A stretch of 13,757 bases of DNA from Bacillota bacterium (GTDB lineage: Bacteria > Bacillota > Clostridia > Christensenellales > Aristaeellaceae): the NCBI GenBank assembly GCA_023415145.1, contig JAEZLW010000154.1, positions 1-13,757 of the forward strand, in the 5' to 3' direction. Under the pieces are notes generated by a model that worked only from the letters and a program-made list of their open reading frames with translations, had not been told where the DNA came from and did no database searches. This document shows positions 5,876-12,048 of this stretch, one piece after another. The translations under genes and the position numbers were made by a program. Position 1 is the stretch's first letter. Each line of letters starts with the position of its first letter.

Positions 5876-7705
5876 TTACTCATGCGCTATACGCATAAAT
5901 ACCATGTCCCAGTAGATAAGCGAGGGTACCGTGAAGGTGATGTACGAGCCTTTTTCATCCGAGCCTGTCTCAAAGGCCAGCTCCTGGGGGGCGATATCTT
6001 CCCTGTCTGGGGAGGCCATGAATACCGCCGCCACATTGGATTCCGTATAATAACGAACCGGAATGGCACCTTGGGGTGTAGGTTCGTGCTTGGTCTGATT
6101 TTCGTCCCGCCACAGGTTGTCGGTTCCGGTGAGGTTGATCAGGTGCAGCACCTCATAGCCTTCTTTTGCCATGGCAAAAGCCCATACCGCGTCCCCTGCG
6201 CCGGTGGAGGATTGGCGTACGCCGTTAAGCTGGATGCTGCGCGTAACCAGCATCGGCCCGCCCCGCAGGAGGTTTTCATAGGCGGTGATGAATTCATACA
6301 TCCGTCGTACCTTTTCCTGAAGCGCTTCCCCCATTTTCTTTGCGCTGTCGCCGGGGAAGTATTCGTTGGAGAGCATGTTGTCACCGTTGCCAAGCTCAAT
6401 GCGTGCGCCGCCGGAGGCAAACACCACCGCATCCATCAACAGCACCGCGGCGGGACTGAAATACTCTCCCGGCGCTTTGTAATTGATGTAGCCGGCCACC
6501 ACCAGGGATTTACCGCCGCTTTCCCTGGCCGCCGCGAAGATTTCCTGCTGGAGGGCGTTGTAGGTGTCGTAGTGCTGCCCCCAGCGGCCTTTTTCCCATG
6601 GCCAGAATTCTGCGTACAGTACATCCACATGGCTTACGTTGACTTTTTCGATGCCCTGCGCCCCCACGGGGTTGAAATCCAGGTATTTGCTGCCCAAGGC
6701 TTCCTTGGCCTTGTTTAGGAAGATGGTGTAGCCATCCTTGACAAAACGGATGGACTTTCCATTTTCGTCTTGGCCCAGATCGTTTCCCTCCGGCGTCTGC
6801 ATCCTGCCATATTCGCCGATGGTATCCCCGTGCCAGCCGTCAAACCCCAAAGCATCCAATGCTTCCTTTTCCACGCGGAAGATGTATGTCTGCCATTCCT
6901 CATTGAGGATGTTGAAAAATTGCAAAATGCCCGTACTGCCCCGGCTTTCACTCATTACACAAGTGAAATCCTCGCCGTTTTCCTTGACAAGGCGCCATGC
7001 CGGATCAATGCCCGTTCCATCCCGAAGGTAGGTTTTGTTTGCGCCATAGATCATGTTGTAGGCCATGTTTACCATTCCCTTATCCCGGGCGGTGGCAATA
7101 TACCTTTTGATCACGTCTCCATAGATCCAGCGGCCGGACCAATCCTGCCATTTTTCGGTGTCCTTGAAAAGGGGGATGTGGTGGCGGTACTGCCAGTCGT
7201 AATACTGCAAACCATTGATGTGGTATTTGACAAGCGCCGCAATCTTTTCTTCCGCCGGGGCATCTTTGGTGAAATCCCACAGATAACCATAGCGGGGAAA
7301 TTTGACCCAGGTGGAGGACACATCCACCGCCACCTGACCCATACCGACGCATGCGCCTCTCTCATCCAGCAGGGATGCCTGAAGCAGATACCCCATGTAG
7401 TCCGTTTCCGGCGGCTGCCAATCGAAGGAGAGTACTGTTTCGTTTCCATCCAAGGCAAAGGGAATGGTCAGGGACGGATGTATCAATTCATCCAGGTGCC
7501 AAACTGTTAATACAAGCGTTCCCGATACTGCCCGGCTCGGCTGCAGTTGAATGGTTGCCCGCACCAAATCCCCCGGGGCATACCGGGCTTTGTCCGTATA
7601 AAAATCCGTGATGTGCACCGCCTCTTTCCCTGCCGCGCAAGATGGAGAAGCAAAGGCTGCAAGCATCCACAGCGCTGCTGCCAGACAGATGCATTTCCTG
7701 CCCAT
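5876..7705 (-). CDS. Secreted GH66 family dextranase-like enzyme
   Basis: GH66 holds endo-dextranases and cycloisomaltooligosaccharide glucanotransferases, which act on alpha-1,6-glucan. From the chosen start the protein has 609 residues: a signal peptide (1 to about 24), an Ig-like domain (about 28-130), a (beta/alpha)8 barrel (about 138-460, opening with FPRYGYLWDFT) and a C-terminal beta domain. D294 in GFDGWHGDTIGE is the likely nucleophile and E366 in LYAEFWPW the likely acid/base; their 72-residue spacing suits the family. It is shorter than many members, with no evident CBM35 insert, repeat or cell-wall anchor, so it is probably a plain dextranase. The start at 7705 has GGAGGGG 6 bases upstream and begins the signal peptide. 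An ATG at 7744 in the same frame lacks a ribosome site and would put charged residues before it. The cleavage end PSCA contains a cysteine but is a poor lipobox. Confidence 0.9.
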   Translation of the reverse strand: MGRKCICLAAALWMLAAFASPSCAAGKEAVHITDFYTDKARYAPGDLVRATIQLQPSRAVSGTLVLTVWHLDELIHPSLTIPFALDGNETVLSFDWQPPETDYMGYLLQASLLDERGACVGMGQVAVDVSSTWVKFPRYGYLWDFTKDAPAEEKIAALVKYHINGLQYYDWQYRHHIPLFKDTEKWQDWSGRWIYGDVIKRYIATARDKGMVNMAYNMIYGANKTYLRDGTGIDPAWRLVKENGEDFTCVMSESRGSTGILQFFNILNEEWQTYIFRVEKEALDALGFDGWHGDTIGEYGRMQTPEGNDLGQDENGKSIRFVKDGYTIFLNKAKEALGSKYLDFNPVGAQGIEKVNVSHVDVLYAEFWPWEKGRWGQHYDTYNALQQEIFAAARESGGKSLVVAGYINYKAPGEYFSPAAVLLMDAVVFASGGARIELGNGDNMLSNEYFPGDSAKKMGEALQEKVRRMYEFITAYENLLRGGPMLVTRSIQLNGVRQSSTGAGDAVWAFAMAKEGYEVLHLINLTGTDNLWRDENQTKHEPTPQGAIPVRYYTESNVAAVFMASPDREDIAPQELAFETGSDEKGSYITFTVPSLIYWDMVFMRIAHE

Positions 7706-7748
7706 GCCACACCCCTCCGGTCCGGAACACCCGCTCCGGATCATGATT

Positions 7749-7766
7749 TTGTTCTGCGCGTAACAA
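7749..7766. promoter_or_regulatory. Candidate LacI-family operator O2 (downstream of promoter)
   Basis: TTGTTCTGCGCGTAACAA is an imperfect palindrome centred on a CpG, as in most LacI-family operators. It keeps TTGTT/AACAA ends and a central GCGC. It shares the half-site GCRTAAC, followed by AAACAA, with the perfect operator at 7815-7830. It lies about 11-28 bases downstream of the predicted transcription start, a classic repressing position. Its centre is 65 bases from that of the upstream operator. Confidence 0.6.
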
Positions 7767-7783
7767 ACAATTCTTTCACAAAA

Positions 7784-7812
7784 AATATAGCATAACCTAT
7801 TGCTTGCCGCAA
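7784..7812 (-). promoter_or_regulatory. Predicted promoter of the dextranase/transporter operon
   Basis: On the minus strand there is a -10 box TATATT (plus 7784-7789) with an upstream TGC giving an extended -10, and a weak -35 box TTGCGG (plus 7807-7812) at exactly 17 bases. Transcription would start near 7777, leaving about 72 untranslated bases before the ATG at 7705. The weak -35 fits a regulated promoter. Candidate operators lie on both sides. Confidence 0.6.
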
Positions 7813-7822
7813 TATGTTATGC
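7790..7822. repeat. Inverted repeat spanning the promoter spacer
   Basis: The arms 7790-7803 (GCATAACCTATTGC) and 7809-7822 (GCAATATGTTATGC) match at 13 of 14 positions around a 5-base loop. The outer ends are the same GCATAAC/GTTATGC half-sites found in the operator at 7815-7830. The region therefore holds overlapping, mutually exclusive dyads, and could bind a second repressor dimer over the promoter spacer. Confidence 0.5.
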
Positions 7823-7830
7823 GCATAACA
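7815..7830. promoter_or_regulatory. Candidate LacI-family operator O1 (perfect palindrome)
   Basis: TGTTATGCGCATAACA is a perfect 16-base palindrome centred on CpG, sitting just upstream of the predicted -35 box and 52 bases from the regulator's stop codon. Palindromes with a central CG are the usual targets of LacI/GalR proteins, and such a regulator is encoded next door. It is not a good CcpA cre site, since TG and CA are not in the cre spacing. Confidence 0.7.
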
Positions 7831-7882
7831 AACAAAATATATTATTTTGAACTGTGCTGATTGTTGATTTGTACCAAAGAGG

Positions 7883-8911
7883 TCAGACGGGGGTCAGATT
7901 GCGCACCGTTCCCCCCTTGACAAGGCGCACGGGGAGGGTCACTTCCATGGGCGGCTCCGCCTTCTTTTCCAGTATGTCCAGAAGCATTTTTACAGCATGC
8001 TCCGCCTTGCGGGCCACGCTTTGGTGAATGGTGGTGAGGCGGGGCCGCAGGATATGGGCCAGCATGTTGTCGTCAAAGCCGGTAATGGAGATATCATAAG
8101 GGACGCTCACGCCCGAATCCACTAAAAAGTTCACAGCCTCCGCCGCGTAGTAATCGGAGGTGAACACCCAGGCGGTGTCCTTTTTGCCCACGCGGAGAAG
8201 CATTTTTTGAAAATCCTCCCGGCGGAGCTTGCGGTCTTTGGATATTTGAATGTAGGAGTCCTCCCCCCATGGGATGTTATGGCACTCCAAGGCATGCCGG
8301 TGGCCGTTAAGACGGTGGGCGTCCACACCGTAAAGCACCGGCTGGTCCCCCACATAAGCAATGCGCCGGTGGCCGTTTTTGATAAGGTGCTCGGCCATGA
8401 GTTGGCCGCCTGCAAAATCATCAAGGCCCACGTTGCTGTATTTCTCGCCCTCGTCAAAATAACAGTCGATGAATACCACAGGCCGCTGGGCGATTTTCAT
8501 TAGCGCCCGGCACTGGTCCGCCTGCAGGCCCATGACAATCAGGCCAATGGTGTTCCAGGTCTGGGCAATGTGGTTGATCTCCTGGGCATTTTGGGCAGCG
8601 TAGAGCATGGTGAAAAAGCGGCGGGTACGTATCTCATTTTCCAGCGAGCCGATGAGTTCGCTCACAAACGGGTCCTGCAGCGCCAGCTTCTCCTCCCGGT
8701 TGGGGTAGTTGGTGATGACACCGATGATCTCCGAATCGCCCTTGGCCAGCATCCTGGCACCCATGTTGGGGATGTAATGGTACTCCTCCAGCTTTTTCAG
8801 GATACGCTGGGCCATTTCAGGGGACATCTTGTTCAGATGCCCGTGGATGACATTGGATACCGTAGCGGTGCTCACGTTCAGGCTTTTTGCTATTTCCTTG
8901 ATGGTGATCAT
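7883..8911 (-). CDS. LacI/GalR-family transcriptional regulator
   Basis: This 342-residue protein has an N-terminal helix-turn-helix (about 3-24, IKEIAKSLNVSTATVSNVIHG) and the hinge segment YIPNMGARMLAKG (46-58). A periplasmic-binding-protein-like effector domain follows, with the family-typical GLDDFAGGQLMAEHLIKNGHRRIAYVGD and ISITGFDDNMLAHILRPRLTTIHQ stretches. It probably represses the dextranase/transporter operon until an isomalto-oligosaccharide binds; this is inferred from adjacency and from operators just downstream of its own gene. AAAGGGG lies 8 bases before the ATG, within the end of the upstream comF-like gene, and only 4 bases separate the two genes. No clear terminator follows, so its transcript could run into the operon. 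Confidence 0.93.
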   Translation of the reverse strand: MITIKEIAKSLNVSTATVSNVIHGHLNKMSPEMAQRILKKLEEYHYIPNMGARMLAKGDSEIIGVITNYPNREEKLALQDPFVSELIGSLENEIRTRRFFTMLYAAQNAQEINHIAQTWNTIGLIVMGLQADQCRALMKIAQRPVVFIDCYFDEGEKYSNVGLDDFAGGQLMAEHLIKNGHRRIAYVGDQPVLYGVDAHRLNGHRHALECHNIPWGEDSYIQISKDRKLRREDFQKMLLRVGKKDTAWVFTSDYYAAEAVNFLVDSGVSVPYDISITGFDDNMLAHILRPRLTTIHQSVARKAEHAVKMLLDILEKKAEPPMEVTLPVRLVKGGTVRNLTPV

Positions 8912-8915
8912 GTCG

Positions 8916-9557
8916 TCATCCCCTTTTGATGGTTACAGCCGCCACGCAAAGGCTGACGCTTCTCGCGCCGGATTGGCACAGTGCCTTTGCACAAGCCCTG
9001 GCGGTCGCACCGGTGGTGCACACGTCGTCCACCAGCAAAAGCCGCAGCCCCCTTACCTTTTCACTGGTTGCAAAGGCATCCTCCATGTTTTTGATCCGTC
9101 GCTCCTTTGCAAGCTTCGCCTGCTGATTCGTCTGGCGAAGCCGCATCAGTGCCGGAAGAACAGGGATGTTTTTTTGTTCCCCCACCGCCTGCGCCAGCAG
9201 CTCCGCCTGATTGAAGCCCCGCTCGATGCGCCTGCCCGGATGCAGCGGCACAGGCACCAATGCATCAAAATCCGCCCCGCCAAGGCAGGCTGCCATCTCG
9301 AAGCCGAGCACCTTTGACGCGTCCCTGACAAGCTCGTATTTCAGACAGTGGATCAGTTCCCTGGCCGCACCCTCGTATGGATAAGGCGCATATACATTTT
9401 CCGCGCCCTCCACATAAAAGAATATCTCCCGCAGTCTTAAGGACGCCAGCGCTTCCCGACAAGGCTTGCAAAGATGGTCACCCAACCCGTCAAGGCGCGG
9501 ATGGCCGCAGCAATAGCAGCGGGCATAGGGCGGGTAGAATACGTTCAGGAGACCCAT
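8916..9557 (-). CDS. ComF-family phosphoribosyltransferase-like protein
   Basis: This protein of about 213 residues has an N-terminal zinc-binding region (C14, C16/C17, C30 and C33: CYCC...CKPC) and a phosphoribosyltransferase fold. It has the family stretch VPVPLHPGRRIERGFNQAELLA (101-122) and a PRPP loop LLLVDDVCTTGAT (173-185). ComF proteins help take up single-stranded DNA in competent bacteria, and many non-competent species also carry them. I chose the ATG at 9557, which has AAGGAG 8 bases upstream; a GTG at 9566 gives a three-residue longer form. The start lies inside the end of recD2 (13-base overlap), so the two are translationally coupled. The pairing of helicase and ComF suggests a shared role with single-stranded DNA. 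Confidence 0.9.
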   Translation of the reverse strand: MGLLNVFYPPYARCYCCGHPRLDGLGDHLCKPCREALASLRLREIFFYVEGAENVYAPYPYEGAARELIHCLKYELVRDASKVLGFEMAACLGGADFDALVPVPLHPGRRIERGFNQAELLAQAVGEQKNIPVLPALMRLRQTNQQAKLAKERRIKNMEDAFATSEKVRGLRLLLVDDVCTTGATARACAKALCQSGARSVSLCVAAVTIKRG

Positions 9558-11776
9558 CCCGCCCACTCCTTCAACTGGCGGCCAAGCGTGGTGTAGCGCT
9601 TGGCGATGTGGTTGTTGCGCACCATGGCCTCAATGACCTCCTCCCGCCCCACCAGCACCACCAATTGCCTGGCCCTTGTAATGGCGGTATAAAGCAGGTT
9701 ACGGGTTAGCAGCATGGGCGGCCCGCCTACTACGGGCATGACCACCACAGGAAACTCGCTGCCCTGGCTTTTGTGCACCGACAGGCAATAGGCCAGCTCA
9801 AGCGCTTCCCGCTGCTGCTCTTCGTAATCCACCAGCCTGTCCTCGTCAAAGCGCACGGTCATGGTCCGCTCCTCCGGGTCGATGGCTTCTATAAAGCCCA
9901 CGTCCCCGTTGAAGATGCCCTGGCCCTCCTCCCAGGTGACGCCATTGTATTTCCGCCACTCGATCTGATAATCGTTCTTCGTTTGCATCACCTTGTCGCC
10001 CACCCGAAACAACATGTCGCCAAATACAATGGAGGGCTTGCCCATTTGCGGGGGATTCAAAGCTTCCTGCAGCATGCGGTTTATTGCCCACACGCCGCAC
10101 TCGCCTTTTTTGGTGGGGGACAATACCTGAATCTGCCTGACGGAGCCTGACAGCCTGTCGTTTTCATCCATCTTTAAAAAGGAAGGCAGGCGTTGGGTAC
10201 AAAGGGAAACGATGGTCTGCGCCGCATCGCTCAGTACCGTCTTCTTTTCCAGGAACATATCCGTAACCCGGCCATTCAAAACAGGCATCTCCCCCCCGTT
10301 GATGCGGTGGGCGTTCAAAACGATCATGCTGTTTTCATCCTGGCGGAATATCTGCGTCAGCCTTACGCTTGGAATGGCCTCGCTTTTTAAGATATCGCCC
10401 AGCACGTTCCCCGGCCCTACGGGCGGCAATTGATCCGCATCGCCTACCAATATGAGCCTGGCGCCCGGCGTAATGGCCCGAAGCAGGCTTCGCATCAGCA
10501 GGACATCCACCATGGACATCTCATCCACAATGATGCAGTTGGCCTCCAGGGGATTGTCCTGGCAGCGGGAAAAGCTGCCCTCGTCACCGCCATACTCCAG
10601 CATGCGGTGGATGGTCTTGGCCTCCATCCCGGTAGCTTCTGTCATGCGCTTGGCCGCCCGGCCGGAAGGGGCACATAGCAGCACCTCCCCCTCTATGGAG
10701 AGAATGCGGATGATGCAGTTGATGATGGTGGTCTTGCCCGTGCCGGGGCCGCCGGTGATCACCAGTACGCCTTCATCCACCGCCGCCTGCACCGCTTTGC
10801 GCTGCAAGGGGCTGAAGCTGACGTTCTTCTCTTTCTCGAACCGCCGTATGGCTTCCTCCGCCATTTGACTTTTGCGGTAGGGCAGTGCGGCCATCAATTC
10901 GTGCAGCCGCTGGGCCACCTCCCGCTCAGCATTGAAATACTGTGGCAGATAAATCCCCTGTTCTTCCTCCTCTGTGGGCGAAGTGATCATCTCCCGGCGA
11001 ATTAAAAGCTCCGCCAGAGCACCTGTGACCAAATCCTCATTCACCCGAAGAAGCTTGACGGTGCGGCCAACCAGCTCCGCCCTGGGCAGATACACATGAC
11101 CGCCGGTGGAAGCGGCATCCTGGAGCACATACTTCAAAGCGCACTTCACCCGGTGGGGCGAGTCAATCGCCATGCCCATCGACAGCGCGATGCGGTCCGC
11201 GGTAAGAAACCCGACGCCTTCTATATCCTCCACCAGGCGGTAGGGGTTCTCCCTGATCACCGCCTGCACCTGATCGCCATACAGCCGGCTGATCTTTACC
11301 GCCAATGTGGCACTGACGCCGTAGCTTTGCAAAAACACCATGGCCTGCCGGGCGTACATCTGCTCGTGAAAGCTTTTGGCAATCTGCGCCGCCCGCTTGG
11401 CACCCACCTTGGGTACATCCGCAAGCCGCTCGGGGTGCTCGCTTAAGACATCCAGCGTATCCTTGCCGAAATACGCCACCAGCAGCTTGGCTGTGGCCGG
11501 CCCGACACCCTTGATGAGCCCCGAACCCAGATACCGCTCAATGCCCAGCAGCGTGGTGGGCTTTACGATCTCGCACCCGTCGGCCTTCCACTGCCGGCCG
11601 TATTGGGGGTGCTCCACCCAGCCGCCGGACAATATGATCTGCTCCCCGGAGGATAATTCCGGCAGCGCGCCCACCACCGTCACCTTATCCCTGCCGGTGC
11701 GGACCTGCATGACCGTATAGCCGTTCTCCGCATTGCGGTAGGTGATGTCCGATACCGTCGCCTCCATCTGCTCCAC
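9545..11776 (-). CDS. recD2: RecD2-type ATP-dependent DNA helicase (SF1B)
   Basis: This 743-residue helicase moves 5' to 3' on single-stranded DNA and acts in repair and recombination in bacteria lacking RecBC. The N-terminal part is an OB-like domain (about 5-70) followed by helix-hairpin-helix motifs (about 75-130, GLIKGVGPATAKLLV and DVPKVGAKRAAQIA), which set RecD2 apart from short RecD. The motor has Walker A GGPGTGKTT (342-350), Walker B IIVDEMSMVD (415-424), GDADQLPPVG (445-454), the QIFRQ motif (475-479), SVHKSQGSEFP (666-676) and LYTAITRAR (695-703). All key motifs are intact and the length is normal. The start is a GTG at 11776 by homology of the opening residues; an ATG at 11767 is an alternative, and neither has a strong ribosome site. 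Confidence 0.95.
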   Translation of the reverse strand: MEQMEATVSDITYRNAENGYTVMQVRTGRDKVTVVGALPELSSGEQIILSGGWVEHPQYGRQWKADGCEIVKPTTLLGIERYLGSGLIKGVGPATAKLLVAYFGKDTLDVLSEHPERLADVPKVGAKRAAQIAKSFHEQMYARQAMVFLQSYGVSATLAVKISRLYGDQVQAVIRENPYRLVEDIEGVGFLTADRIALSMGMAIDSPHRVKCALKYVLQDAASTGGHVYLPRAELVGRTVKLLRVNEDLVTGALAELLIRREMITSPTEEEEQGIYLPQYFNAEREVAQRLHELMAALPYRKSQMAEEAIRRFEKEKNVSFSPLQRKAVQAAVDEGVLVITGGPGTGKTTIINCIIRILSIEGEVLLCAPSGRAAKRMTEATGMEAKTIHRMLEYGGDEGSFSRCQDNPLEANCIIVDEMSMVDVLLMRSLLRAITPGARLILVGDADQLPPVGPGNVLGDILKSEAIPSVRLTQIFRQDENSMIVLNAHRINGGEMPVLNGRVTDMFLEKKTVLSDAAQTIVSLCTQRLPSFLKMDENDRLSGSVRQIQVLSPTKKGECGVWAINRMLQEALNPPQMGKPSIVFGDMLFRVGDKVMQTKNDYQIEWRKYNGVTWEEGQGIFNGDVGFIEAIDPEERTMTVRFDEDRLVDYEEQQREALELAYCLSVHKSQGSEFPVVVMPVVGGPPMLLTRNLLYTAITRARQLVVLVGREEVIEAMVRNNHIAKRYTTLGRQLKEWAGWVS

Positions 11777-11812
11777 AGACCCGCCCCGCTTCCAAAGCTT
11801 TCTATTTTATTG

Positions 11813-11841
11813 ATTATACCACAGGCATAAAGGCTTGACAA
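11813..11841 (-). promoter_or_regulatory. Promoter of the recD2-comF-lacI operon
   Basis: On the minus strand TTGTCA (plus 11836-11841) and TATAAT (plus 11813-11818) are separated by exactly 17 bases. A TGG before the -10 makes an extended -10 element. Transcription would start near 11806, giving a leader of about 30 bases. This strong housekeeping-type promoter probably also drives the LacI regulator gene two genes on. Its -35 box overlaps that of the divergent ABC-F promoter by five bases. Confidence 0.75.
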
Positions 11842-11863
11842 AACATTGCCCCACCGCTACAAT
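11835..11863 (+). promoter_or_regulatory. Promoter of the ABC-F gene
   Basis: A perfect -35 TTGACA (11835-11840) and a near-consensus -10 TACAAT (11858-11863) are spaced by exactly 17 bases. Transcription should start near 11870, leaving about 180 untranslated bases before the ABC-F start codon. A strong promoter with a long leader fits genes controlled after initiation, by attenuation or translation, rather than by a repressor. Confidence 0.8.
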
Positions 11864-11899
11864 AATTACGACAAATGTGGAAAGGGTAAGGTTTCACGC

Positions 11900-11911
11900 A
11901 TGCGCAAATAA
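11900..11911 (+). CDS. Possible leader peptide MRK* upstream of ABC-F
   Basis: ATG CGC AAA TAA encodes a three-residue peptide. It is preceded by an AAGG-type ribosome site (AAGGGTAAGG, 11882-11891) 8 bases upstream. Such minimal ORFs can act as drug sensors when ribosomes stall on them. A four-codon frame (MWKG*, 11875-11889) just before it has no ribosome site. The peptide itself would have no function, and without expression data this may be chance. Confidence 0.35.
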   Translation: MRK

Positions 11912-12015
11912 CCGTTGTCAACACATTGCCGCTCCTTATGGAGCCTTGTTTTGCATCGGTATAATCGCGCACGTAAAGCATACGCCCTTTTTGTTTTGGA
12001 GTATTTTTGCTTGCG

Positions 12016-12041
12016 CCTTCCGATGCTGATATGCCGGGAGG
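12016..12041 (+). promoter_or_regulatory. Possible hairpin sequestering the ABC-F ribosome site
   Basis: CCTTCCG (12016-12022) can pair with CGGGAGG (12035-12041) over seven pairs including one G-T. This covers the Shine-Dalgarno GGGAGG (12036-12041) that lies 7 bases before the ATG. If formed, it would lower ABC-F translation until opened. Upstream GGAG words at 11940-11943 and 11998-12001 could compete for the same C/T-rich arm. Confidence 0.4.
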
Positions 12042-12048
12042 TTTTTTG

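Larger units (their letters stand above)
11870..12048 (+). promoter_or_regulatory. Long structured leader of the ABC-F mRNA
   Basis: The leader contains a tiny upstream ORF (11900-11911). It has a stem GCTCC/GGAGC (11931-11935 and 11940-11944) followed by CTTGTTTT, and a CGTA/TACG stem (11972-11975 and 11981-11984) followed by CCCTTTTTGTTTT. It also has a stem that could hide the ribosome site (12016-12022 with 12035-12041). Resistance ABC-F genes in Firmicutes are often induced by ribosome stalling that relieves premature termination. The pieces here fit that scheme, but the folding is read by eye and the stems are short. Confidence 0.5.

Noticed and set aside
4797..5915. 372-codon open frame on the plus strand
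   Set aside because: It is antisense to the binding-protein gene. The product is a His/Gly-rich shadow without recognisable domains.
7815..7830. CcpA cre site
   Set aside because: The palindrome has a central CG, but the TG and CA ends are two bases too far apart for the 14-base cre consensus. A dedicated LacI-type operator fits better.
11960..11965. Second ABC-F promoter with perfect -10 TATAAT
   Set aside because: No acceptable -35 box occurs 15-19 bases upstream and there is no TGn extension. The promoter at 11835-11863 is far better.
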